A stretch of DNA of 64,000 nucleotides from Hydrangea macrophylla. Lineage: Eukaryota > Streptophyta > Magnoliopsida > Cornales > Hydrangeaceae. The notes under the pieces were generated by a model. That model was not told where the DNA came from and made no database searches. It saw nothing but the letters and a program-made list of their open reading frames with translations. Positions 23,422-34,714 of this stretch are shown in pieces. The position numbers and the translations under genes were made by a program. Location of the stretch: contig CM066989.1 of NCBI GenBank assembly GCA_033977485.1, positions 97,917,887-97,981,886 of the forward strand. Reading direction: 5' to 3'. How positions within the stretch are numbered: the first letter of the stretch is position 1; every line of letters starts with the position of its first letter.

Positions 23422-25431
23422 TGTCATGCCCCGGAACCACTCAGATGATCATAGGACACGTGGCACGCCACCAAGGCTTAACCCCAATCATTAAAGTTCC
23501 AAAATAAGTTTCAAATAACTTAAACCACAGAAGCTCAACAATAATAAAAAAAAAAAACAAAATCCTGTCTTTGCAATTAGTCAAAAACCCTGTTTTAGCA
23601 AATAGTAAATTCACAAATAATATTACCAAATCACAAGTTAAAGCTAGCACTAACGATTTAAACCATTTAAAGTCAAACCAAAGTCATAAACATGAGCTCC
23701 CAAGTACAAGCAAGAGTTTTTAAATACTTAAAATAAAAATACTAAAAATAACCATTTACAATCAACCGCACCCAACACCTGGAATACTTACCACTCTTAT
23801 AAAGCAAGTGTCCAAATTATACAAGCAGATTACTACATGAGATTATGGCCCAACTAAAATATAATGTTTGCCTAGAAATATTACATAAGTCTTAAACCAA
23901 CCAAAATATGACTCGTACTATAATCCAGATTAAACCGATTAATTACAACTATATTGCAAGCTTTAAATTAAAAAGCAGGTAATTATTAACAAAATTACAA
24001 CAACTTCCCAACCCTAGCCAAGCCACTTCCCAGCTTACTTCCCCGATTCCTCGCCACGATCACCTACGATGGTTATTCAATAACCATTACAATATATAGG
24101 CTATATGCTTAGTGAGCAATGCCAATTATGAATATGGATAATAAACATGTTCGATTCAACATATTACACAAAATTATAGTCTCTGGCAATAACTAGTTCA
24201 CTCCCACCACTACCGGCTAGCCTGCGGCTCGACTCCCCAAGCCCACGTGACTAGCCATGACCCACGCCCTCACACGTGCAGTCCCATAGGCCTCTGGCGC
24301 CCGTGGTCGTCACCACAAAGATTACCTCATGGTGGTATAGAACTAGCAATTTCCATTGACCCAAATAGGTAACTCAAGATGCTCATTTAATCATTACACC
24401 GTGCAATCACAATCAAATTGGGCCTAATTTAACCACATGGATTTTGCCCAATAATAACTAAGTAAACTAGGTTAAGCTAATTAGGCATGCTTTGGCATTA
24501 CAATTGAACCCAACATGAAAATCATCAAAATATCAAAATTAACATCACTCACCTCTTGGGTTTCACTCCTAATCACAAGATTAGAATCCTATTATGATCC
24601 AGGTACAAACCGTATATAAAAATTACAAGTTACGAGCTAAAACCCCAAAATGGGTCGAGAAAAAACTATCACAGAACTCAATAAAATTAGTACCAATAGA
24701 TTAGACTCACCCCCAGGAGTCCGAATATGTAGCCTATTTTAAAAACCGACGTCGTTAAGCACATCAATCGGCGTCGAAAAGCTTGGCGTCAAAACTTCTG
24801 TCGATATTCGAATCCCGTATATCCCTACACTGTTGTAACCAAAATGAAGAAGAAGGTGATTATGAGTCACCTCTTAACGTGTCTCATTAGCAAATTTTCT
24901 CCTTTTAATTATACCATCCACCAAGTTTTACCCATTTTGCAATTTTACCCCTACTAATTATAAAACTTATTAAAGCTATCGCAAACCTAAATGAGTATTT
25001 GTCTATGTCTCGCATGGGTCCCATAAGTGGTCCCATATAATTATATGAAGTTGCTAATTAGCCTACTAATTATGTAACGTGTTCAATTCGTGCTCACAAA
25101 GGTACCCCTAATTGACCCCAAAAGTGATCACTACCTACTAACATGATATTATCAACAGTAAAATAATAAATCATTTAAGCCTTAATAAACATTTAGGCAC
25201 ATAGGGTGTTCCACATATTGCTACCCCATCTCAACTAGGACCCATCAACACATATCCCAACTTGGGATTGCCATATTGGCCACAACTGGGTTCGTAACTG
25301 GACACCCATAAGCAACTTAGTGGGTTAATCCCACCTCCAATAAGTGTCACATAACACATCAATTTAACATTAACTCATGATTATGCATGCTAAAGCAATA
25401 TTAAATATAAGCCGCGGGAGCGGGTGTTATA
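23422..25431 (-). repeat. Element B 5' LTR
   Basis: Length 2,010 bp; plus-strand form TGTCATGCCCCGG ... GGGTGTTATA. The first bases already differ from the 3' LTR at several positions (for example GTCATGCC against GTCACGCC). Confidence 0.92.
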
Positions 25432-25632
25432 ATACTAGAATATATATATATAAGCAGCTAAGTTGTCATTTTAGATCCGACAAACAGATTTGAATATCCA
25501 TATCCGATCAAATATGGATATGGATTAAATAAGGCAGATCCGACAAATACATGGACTGAATATGGATAATAGAATTATTAACAAATCTGATTTGTGTAGA
25601 TCCGGTCCAGATCGAATCCATTTATAGGCCTA

Positions 25633-27520
25633 GCTCTTGGTAGACACGGCATTGATGACTGGGCATTAAGTTTGCTTTGTTGCTGCCTTATTGTGATCGA
25701 CGACTTGGCGATGAGGACCGAGTCCGCGTTTTCGTTTTCTAGTTTAAAAAAAATTCCAAAACAACTTTTTACTGTTTTCAATTTTGTTCCAAAATTTTAA
25801 AACGATTTTGTGAAAAAAAAAAATAGAAATGTTACCAACAGTGTTTTTAGTTTCTATTTTTTGAAGAAATGGAAATGGAAACAGAAAACAGAAAGCACAA
25901 CATTACCAAACAGGCTATAAATTTGTCATTTCAATTCAGAAATTAACATCATTAGGGTTTGCACATAACACACAACCGAGGAACAAAGTGTTAATTAACT
26001 TTTGAACTATAGAGTGTAAATTGAAATGGGTCTAACAACATTGGGTAAAATATATTTAAACCTTTTTCCCCCCAAGAAAAGAATATTATTACATAATGGG
26101 TTGCTTACAAATACATTTTTCAATTTGCCCAGTACAGTTTCAAATGTGCAACCGTTTAATGATTTATTAAATTTAACAGGATAGAATCTACAAATTGGGC
26201 TGCATCTGAAAAACACGCGGACCACAAGGGTTGTATCTGTATCTAAACCATGAATAAAATAACTATGTTGACTTCTTGCCCGAAAAAATGAACAAATTTT
26301 ACGAACGGTTGTACATTAGTCAAAATTACAGGGGAAATTAGTGACATTTTGAAACTATTGGGTGAAAACAAAATAACCATGAGTTTTTTTTTTTGATATG
26401 ATGACATGGGGGGAGGTTCGAACTTCGAACCAATATCTTTGAGCGGACTTTAATGCCAAATTATTTGCCACTTAAACTATGCCTCACTTGAAAAACATGG
26501 ATTTTAGGGAGATCATGAGTCAAACCATTAAAATCCCTTTCAAGGTACCAAACACCAAAGGGGGTCTACAATAGCATGTTGAGGATTACCCCCGCAATCA
26601 AACCATTAAAATCCCTTTCAATGTACCAAAGGAGAAAATATTGGTTACAATGGTGACACTACGTTATGGTGCTTACGGGTGTCACTAACCAATCAGATTC
26701 CTCTAATTTGCCCATTGGGCATCTACAGAAATTATTCAGTGTAAATGTTGCACCACTTCTGCATATAAATGTAACGTAACCTTTGAATCTTTACCAAATA
26801 TATGCCCCCTATTTCTAGAGGGATCATGACAATTCGTCTTCTGACAACTACATGTCATGATTCCCTAAAAATAGAGGTATGTGCATGATGTAAATTAAAA
26901 TATTATACCACACCAGCATGCTTATATAGTATAACTGTCACACTAAATAATTTTGTCAAAGAATTTAATTGATTGCAACAATTCCCCCCCACCCCACACA
27001 CACACACATACACACACAAAGAATTTAACACAGACACCCGCACCCGCACCCACACCCACACCCACACCCACACACACTAAGAATTTAATTGATTGCAACG
27101 ATTCTTCCGCCCCCCCCCCCCCCCCTATGGCAAAGAAATACTTAGCAATGTTTGGCATAAAAGGGGTTGTCGTACGTCTCTCTCTCTCTCTTGTTGCAAA
27201 TATGACCTGTAACACACACAATGCAAACGCACACAGAAACAATAAACAGACAAACCACGACACCAGATATACCCTATGGTTTGGCCAAATTGCCTACGTC
27301 CATAGCCTCTCACACCAGTTCACTATATTCAAGAAACAGGGTTACTGAGTTTTCTCTCAAAGAACGCAGCTCTCAACACACTGCGGCTGCACATAGAAGG
27401 GATAATATATCCCACTAAGGTTACATTGAAAATTACTAAAATACCCTTGGTCCGAAATAAAATTCGGGGGCCAGCCCTCGAACTCCCGGTTTTAGAGTGG
27501 ATCAGACTTCACAAACCCAA

Positions 27521-27570
<50 letters not shown>

Positions 27571-27618
27571 CTATAAACTAAGTCTATATTGTTGTACTTC
27601 AAGATCATAATAGAGAAG
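25633..27618. repeat. Host segmental repeat, copy 1, middle part
   Basis: Matches copy 2 from about 41490 to 43374 in the same orientation, including a shared AT-rich stretch. Contents: a CA/CACCC microsatellite (about 26990-27076), a C-run at 27107-27125, and a (TC)n tract (27520-27566) just upstream of the membrane-protein gene. No independent gene is seen; frames here are repeat-derived. Confidence 0.75.
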
Positions 27619-27801
27619 ATGGAGTGCACCATAGACATGAGATATGCCATCCCTACATTGCTTCACCTCATATTCACCTTCCTACTTCCCAAACTCAACC
27701 TTTGGGACCTTGATTTCTCTTCCATTCTTCTAATTTCCATCTCTACAATCCTCTTTCTCTCCATTTCCATCAAACTTCTTCTCAATCTTACACTCATTAC
27801 T

Positions 27802-29871
27802 TATAACACCCACAATTGTGTTATTGCTTTTGCATTTCATTGTCATGCATGATAATATGATGTGGCGTGTCTTATGACACATGGTTGAGTGAGTTTTGAC
27901 TCACGAGTTGATTTGGGTGTCTGTATTAGAGAACCCTTTGAAACTGTTGTGATTGAGGATTTATTGTTTGTGAAGTCTCTCCGAGTATGAGACGGTCACT
28001 GTGGAACATTTTAAATGTTTATCTGAAAATAAATGTTTACCTGTGTATTTCAATATCTGTATTATTTTCTGTTTTAGAATTTATTTCTGTTGTTAGATTT
28101 AGTATCCTGGTGAGGACGAATGAACACGCTATTAATTTGGTAGGCTAATTAGCAACTTCGGAAACGTCATGTAGAAATTCGCGTTTTAGCAACCAAACGA
28201 AACTTAGTCGAAAACTTTTATAATTTGGAGTTTTTACTCGTAAAGCTATGAATAAGCTGTATAGAAAGTTTTAGAGATTGATTAGGAGTTTTGAAACCTC
28301 GTGGGGAGGTAAACGTAATTTCTTAGAGTTTTGCCTATATATAGATAGATATGGTTGGGATATTTTTCAAGTCTTAACCTAAAATTCCAAAAGGAGGCCA
28401 AAAGGGGGCTAGAGGGAGATTTTGTTGCTTCAAGCTTTGCGACGCCAAACGATGATCTTTTGTCAGTCTGTTTTATCCCATATTTCATATTCGAGCTCCT
28501 CGAGGTAAGAGCTTCGTTTTGATATATGTTAGGGCTTGTTTGGCTAAGTTTTTTGAAAAGTCTTTTTCTAGAATTTTTCATAAAAGTTGATAAATGGAAT
28601 TTTGATCCATAGGAATTGTACTAGACGGACTTCTGCACGTTCTTTGTGCACGGGTTTTCTTTGAATCGAAGTTTAAGAGCGTAAATCGGAGGTGAGTGAT
28701 TCAACTATGTTATTGGAATGATTTCTTGACATGTATTCATGTTTTGTGTGAATAGCATGTATTAATTCTTAGAGATATCTTGTGTAGTTCATATTGGGCA
28801 ATTATATTGATAAGTAGGCTCAATAGCACGGTGATATGTTTTGATTACCGCGAGTATGGTGATATGTATTTGAGCATGTTAAGTTGCTTATTTGGGTCAG
28901 AAGGAGCACGTGGTCACCGTGCCATTTTGTGGAGCCGATATAAGCATTAAGGTCGCACGATTGAAGAGAAGAATCGTGGGTCTTACCCTTTCGCGTGGAC
29001 TTATTGGCGAGGAGTCGCGGATTGGGAGTATGGACGGGCACGTGAGTCTCCGGCGACTAGTATGAAATGTAGAGATGTGAATTCAGACATGTTTATCATT
29101 CATGTACATATGTTGATATATTCACTAAGCATTAGCTTAAACAAATCGAATATCTGTGGTTATTCAAATAACCATTTCAGGTGTTAATGCTGGCAAGGAA
29201 TCACAGAAGTGAGCACGTGGGTTGGGAGTTCTTTTAGAAGGCAACTTGAATGTTAACCTTGTAGTTTTGGGACAATAGGATGTTATAATAAGAATTTTTA
29301 TCGTTTTAACTTATGTTTAACTTCGTATGAAAGAATGGATTTTAAACCGTTGTAATAGTTAGTGAAATGTTGTAATCCTGCTTTAGAAATGTTTTAATAT
29401 AGCTAAGATTACTTTGGATTGAGTTTGGATTGAGTGGTTGATCATTGGTGAAAGTTAGGAAGCTTTTAAAACTTGAAATTCTGTAGAATGGGCTGCTGCC
29501 AGAGAGCAGTTGACGGGGCAGTCGACGGGATAGTGCAGTTAACTATTTTTCCTTATTATGGCAAAAGCAGTCGACGGGGCAGTCGACAGGACAGTGCAGT
29601 TAACTATTTTTCCTTATTTTGGCAAAAGCAGTCGACTGGGCCCTGCCTCAGTCGACTGGACCTCTGAAGGTTAATGTGTTCTTTTTGTTTCTGCTTGCTT
29701 CAGTCGACTGAGGTCCCGACCCAGTCGACTGAACCTCTGGTTTCAAAATGTGTTTTGTTTTTCCACTGCGTGTGTTCTTCAAACCTAATTTTGGGAACGA
29801 TAATGAATTGGTTTAGCCTCGGTGGCGTGCCACGGGCACCGGTTCCGCTATTGTGGGACCGGGCTGTGACA
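27802..29871 (+). repeat. Element C 5' LTR (2,070 bp)
   Basis: Begins TATAACACCCACAATTG and ends GGGCTGTGACA. Contains a TATATATAGATAG run near 28335-28347, splice-donor-like GAGGTAAG/GAGGTGAG blocks, and the CAGTCGACTG palindrome region at 29507-29731. Confidence 0.94.
29507..29731. repeat. CAGTCGACTG palindrome array in element C LTR
   Basis: Perfect palindromes at 29629-29638, 29649-29658, 29701-29710 and 29722-29731 (20 and 21 bp within each pair). Upstream are imperfect versions at 29507 (CAGTTGACGG), 29519 and 29568 (CAGTCGACGG) and 29580 (CAGTCGACAG), in two pairs 12 bp apart. Repeated in the 3' LTR at about 36400-36630. Confidence 0.94.
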
Positions 29872-29876
29872 TTTAG

Positions 29877-29888
29877 TGGTATCAGAGC
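29877..29888 (+). other. Primer-binding site of element C
   Basis: TGGTATCAGAGC five bases after the 5' LTR; initiator Met tRNA type. Confidence 0.95.
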
Positions 29889-30107
29889 TTAAGTTTAGAG
29901 CTTTGGGAACGAGTGACGTTATATATGCTGAGTGACGTCTAGTGGAGTGTGTTATTGTGTAATTATGAAGATAATTGTTATCATTGTAGAAATGCTTCAT
30001 GTGTTAGCAGTTGTTGATTGTGATGAACTGTGCGCATATATCTGTATTGTGGCATAGCATGCATGGTCATTATGCATTGAACTCAACAGGGGAATAGTTG
30101 AAACATT

Positions 30108-33100
30108 ATGGCGGATCAGCCAAGAGAATTGTCACCGCATTCGTGGATGGACCAAATAGTAAATATGGTGGGAAATTTCATACAAGCAGTAAGTGAAAGA
30201 GAACAGATGAACGTTCAGCCTCCACCAGTGGAAATTCGTTACATCAATGCACCACCGGCACCGCGACCTCAACACACAATCGTGGAACAGTTTCATAAGC
30301 GAAAACCGAGTATTATGGATAAGTTGACATAGACTTGGCCGATCATTGGATGATGGACATGGAAAGACATTTCCGTCAGGTAATATGTACCGATGAGGAG
30401 AAAATTTTATGCGCATCCGATACGTTGATGGGCGAAGCATTGGATTGGTGGAACAACGTGCTTGAACAAGGGAAACCAACCACGTGGGAAGCATTTAAAG
30501 AAGAATTCAACAAACGTTTCTTTCCGCAATCTGCGTATACTCAGAAATGTCAAGAGTTTGCGAGTTTGGTTCATGGAGATATGACCGTGGGTGAGTATGT
30601 TTCTCATTTCAATGCCTTGTTACGATTTGGGAAAACTACCGTTCCGACTGATAGGGATAAAGCTCGTAAGTTTGAGGAAGGGCTTAGAGAGAATATCCGT
30701 GGCCGTGTGGACATGTTGCAACACCCGACCGTTTCTCTAGTCGATGAAGCCGCCCGTATAGCTGAGAAGAGTGTCGACCGATATCGACAAGGGCAACAAG
30801 GAAAGAGACCCAATGACAATAGGGGCAAGAACCAATGGAATGCGAAGAAACCGTTCACGCAAGGTTCAGGATCGAATATGGGTAGTCAAGGAGGAAGTGT
30901 GTTTGTTGGAGATTTGAGACCGTTGTGCCCGACATATAACCTGCGACACAGAGGAACCTGCTATCAATTTACCACTTGCTATTTTTATAAACAATTGGGG
31001 CATGTGTCTAGGAATTGTCCTTTGAACGCAAATTCGACTACACCAAACACAACCTCCAACACCAAGAGCTACAACCCAGAGATAAGAGGGAAATATTTTG
31101 AGTGTGGCCAACCGGGGCATATAGCGAAGAATTGCCCAAGTAAAAGACAACCGGGAATGAGTACCTGGGCATCGAGTGTGCCAAGCGGATCAAGCGTAGA
31201 ACCTCGAGTAGATAAAGGGAAAGGAGTCGCGCAACAACAAGGACGATACTTCCAGCTTAGGCCAGGGAATACAGATGATACCGTCGTATCAGGTATTCTT
31301 CCTATTTGTTCGTATCCTGCACGTATACTTATGGATTCTGGTTCAACGCATTCATTCGTATCACGTGATTTTGTTAAGCATTTAACTGTTAAGTCAGAAC
31401 CGCTAGGATATGACTTGTGTGTATCATTGCCTAGTAGTGAACCGCTAGTTACTTCTTCGATATTCAAGTCATGTGAAATCAAGATAGGTGATAAAGTCTT
31501 GAGCGTTGATTTGATTCCGTTGACGGTGAATTACTTTGATGTTATCTTGGGTATGGATTGGTTGTTGGTTAATCCAGCCAAAATCGATTGTGAACAGAAA
31601 CGGGTTAGTTTCTATCCGTCAGGACGAGACGAGTTTACTTTCCAGGGTAAGGGAGTGATCGTACCGCCGTACTTGATATCGGCGATTCAATCAAGTAAGA
31701 TGTTGAAGAAGGGTGTTTCGGGTTTCTTATGTTCAATTGTCGATACGCGAGTTCTTGGACCACTAATAGAAAACATTTCAATAGTTCGAGAATTTCCAGA
31801 TGTTTTTCCCGATGAATTACCCGACGTATTGATTGAAAGAGAGCTTGAGTTCACAATAGAAATAGTACTAGGGTCACAACCGGTATCCAAAGCACCGTAC
31901 CGAATGGCACCGATAGAGTTGAAAGAATTGAAAACTCAGTTAGAAGAACTATTAGAGAAGGGTTTTATTCGACCGAGTGTTTCACCATGGGGAGCTCCAG
32001 TCTTGTTCGTGAAGAAGAAAGATGGAACAATGCGTATGTGCATCGACTACCGAGAGTTGAATAAGTTGACCGTCAAGAACAAGTATCCATTGCCACGAAT
32101 AGATGACTTGTTTGATCAGTTACAAGGGGCTCAGGTATTTTCGAAGATCGATTTGAGATCCGGTTATCATCAGTTGAAAGTCAAAGAGGAAGATGTTGAG
32201 AAGACAGCTTTCCGGACTCGATATGGTCACTTTGAATTTTTGGTTATGCCATTTGGAGTGACTAATGCACCAGCTGCTTTCATGGATTTTATGAACCGTG
32301 TTTTCAAGGATTATTTAGATGAGTTCGTTATCGTGTTCATAGATGACATCCTAATCTACTCCAAAAGCGTTGAAGATCACGAGCATCATTTACGATTAGC
32401 TTTACAACGATTGCGTGAAAAGAGATTATTCGGCAAATTGAAGAAGTGTGAGTTTTGGTTGACCGAGATAGCTTTCCTTGGACATATAGTGTCGGCAAAG
32501 GGAATTTCTGTAGACCCTCAGAAGATAGAAGCAGTTACCAACTGGGTGAGACCAACGAATGTGACAGACATCAAAAGTTTCCTAGGATTAGCTGGGTATT
32601 ATCGGAGATTTGTGAAAGACTTTTCGCGTATAGCAATGCCGATGACACAGTTAATGAGAAAAGATATTGCTTTTGTTTGGAGTCCAGAATGTGAAGCAAG
32701 TTTCCAAGAGTTGAAGGGTCGACTAGTGAAAGCACCAATATTAGCCGTTCCGTCAGGGACTGAAGGATTTATTATTTACAGTGATGCTTCATATAGAGGT
32801 TTAAGTTGCGTTCTTATGCAAAGTGATAAGGTTATTGCATATGCGTCAAGACAACTTAGACCGCACGAGAAAAATTATCCAACACATGATCTAGAATTGG
32901 CCGCCGTGATTTTTGCATTGAAGATTTGGCGTCATTACCTATACGGGGATAAATGTGAGATCTATACAGATCACAAGAGTTTGAAGTACCTGTTTACACA
33001 ACGAGATTTGAACATGAGGCAAAGGAGATGGTTAGAGTTGATGAACGACTATGACTTGTCAATTCAATATCATCCGGGCAAGGCGAATGTTGTCGCCGAT

Positions 33101-34672
33101 GCCCTTAGTCGCAAAGTACCAACCAACACCGCATCAGGTTTGACTTCTTAGAAAGAACTGATACGAGATATGGAGAATTTGGAGCTTGAAGTGATACCGA
33201 GGATTGAAAGTGGCTTGATGTCGATGATGGTGGCACAACCACTCTTGATTCACGAGATCGCAGAGAAACAACTTCAAGATGGGGCTTTGAAGAAGATTTT
33301 TGATGAGATTCCGATGGGCAAACAACAGGGATTTACTTTTGAGAATGATGTATTGAGATTGAGATATAGAATTTGTGTGCCTAACGAGAAGGAGTTGAAA
33401 CGGAACATCCTAGAGGAAGCACACAATACGAAGTATACCGTTCATCCGGGAAGCACCAAGATGTATAGAGATTTGAGACATGTTTATTGGTGGCCGGGAA
33501 TGAAGAGAGAAATAGCACGTTATGTTTCGCGTTGTACTAGTTGTCAACAAGTAAAGGTCGAACGCCAAGTACCCTCGGGATTGTTACAACCGTTACCGAT
33601 AGCCGAGTGGAAATGGGAACACATAACAATGGATTTTGTTAGTGGGTTTCCGAGGTCGAAGAGATCAAATACTATTATTTGGGTGATTGTTGACCGTTTG
33701 ACGAAGTCGTCGCATTTCCTACCACTCCGAACAACTAAGCCAATGACGTTAGCTAAGTTGTATATTCGCGAAATTGTGAGACTACATGGTATCCCAGTTT
33801 CTATCGTTTCGGATAGGGATAGTAGTTTTACGTCGAAGTTTTGGAGAGCCATGCAAGAAGCAATGGTTACCAAATTGCATTTTAGTACCGCTTTTCATCA
33901 TCAGACCGATGGTCAATCAGAAAAAGTAATCCAGATTTTGGAAGACATGCTTCGGTTATGTGTACTTGATTTCCAGGGTGATTGGGAAGACCATTTACCG
34001 TTAATTGAGTTCGCGTATAACAACAGTTTTCAGTCGAGTATTGGGATGGCTCCTTATGAAGCTTTATATGGTCGTATATGTCGTTCACCGATTAGTTGGA
34101 CGGAAGTCGGAGAAAGAAAGATTGAAGGGCCGAAAATTGTACAAAAAATGACGGACAAGATAAAAGTAATTAGACAACGGTTACTGACAGCTCAGAGTAG
34201 GTATAAGAATTATGCCGACAAGCGCAGACGGCCGTTGGAATTTGATGTAGGAGACTTAGTGTATTTGAAGGTGTCACCTTCAAAGGGAATAACCAGATTT
34301 GGTAGATACGGAAAACTCAATCAGAGATATGTAGGACCTTTTAAGATTATTGGGAGAGTTGGACCCGTAGCTTATCGTTTGAAATTGCCGAGTGAGTATG
34401 TTCAAGTTCATAACGTGTTTCATGTATCGTTGTTACGCAAACAATTAGTGGAAGATAGAGATCAAGTGATGACTCCGACATCAAATGAGATTCAGAGTGA
34501 TTTAACGTATGTCGCATATCCGGTAGAGATCTTAGACCGGAAGGATCAAGTCTTACAAAATAAAGTAATATCGAAAGTGAAAGTGTTATGGCGTAGCCAA
34601 ACTACGGAAAAGATGACGTGGGAGATAGAAGATGAGATGCGTACTCAGTATCCGCACCTTTTCGAGACATGA
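30108..34672 (+). pseudogene. gag-pol: Element C gag-pol polyprotein (one frameshift, one nonsense codon)
   Basis: Gag starts at ATG 30108; the frame shifts near 30320. The long frame then runs 30335-33151, meets TAG at 33149-33151 (CAG in relatives) and continues in the same frame to TGA at 34670-34672. Order: gag domain ([26 protein letters not shown]), two degenerate knuckles ([14 protein letters not shown] and [14 protein letters not shown], each with one Cys replaced by Tyr), protease [10 protein letters not shown] (about 31333), RT with CIDYRELN and FIDDILIYS (catalytic Asp pair at 32342-32347), RNase H ([18 protein letters not shown]), integrase zinc region (HPGSTKMY...CTSC, about 33436-33546), core (ITMDFV, SDRDSSFTSKFW, LEDML), GPY/F (RYVGPFKII) and the chromodomain-like tail VLWRSQTTEKMTWE. 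Probably inactive alone, but damaged at only two visible sites. Confidence 0.92.
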
Positions 34673-34700
34673 GGTATAAGTTTGGGGACAAACTTCTTTT

Positions 34701-34714
34701 AAGGGGGAGAGTAT
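34701..34714 (+). other. Polypurine tract of element C
   Basis: AAGGGGGAGAGTAT immediately before the 3' LTR. Confidence 0.85.

Larger units (their letters stand above)
16655..25431 (-). mobile_element. Element B: Ty3/gypsy Tekay-type chromovirus, full length, decayed
   Basis: A complete reverse-strand element of 8,777 bp with LTRs 16655-18663 (3') and 23422-25431 (5'), flanked by the duplication ATACT (16650-16654 and 25432-25436). Reading on the minus strand: primer site, gag with zinc knuckles, protease, RT, RNase H, integrase, chromodomain-like tail and a long polypurine tract. The LTRs differ at many sites, clearly more than those of C or TR-GAG at their first 50 bp. Several in-frame stops and two frameshifts in gag make it inactive. 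It belongs to the same family as element A. Confidence 0.93.
16221..25632. mobile_element. hAT-type MITE (about 630 bp) split by element B
   Basis: Inverted ends TAGGCCTGTCAATGG (left) and CCATTTATAGGCCTA (right) are flanked by a perfect 8-bp duplication GCTCTTGG (16213-16220 and 25633-25640), the hAT signature. Inside are many GGATCC/GGATCCGAAT-type motifs. Element B lies within it at 16655-25431. The orthologous position in copy 2 (about 41490) has a single GCTCTTG, that is, an empty site. Confidence 0.88.

Noticed and set aside
26943..27348. ORFs around 27 kb on both strands
   Set aside because: Driven by CA, CACCC and poly-C repeats. Not conserved with copy 2.
30335..30340. Possible gag start of element C at 30335
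   Set aside because: That codon is TTG. Homology to element B places gag start at ATG 30108 with a frameshift near 30320.
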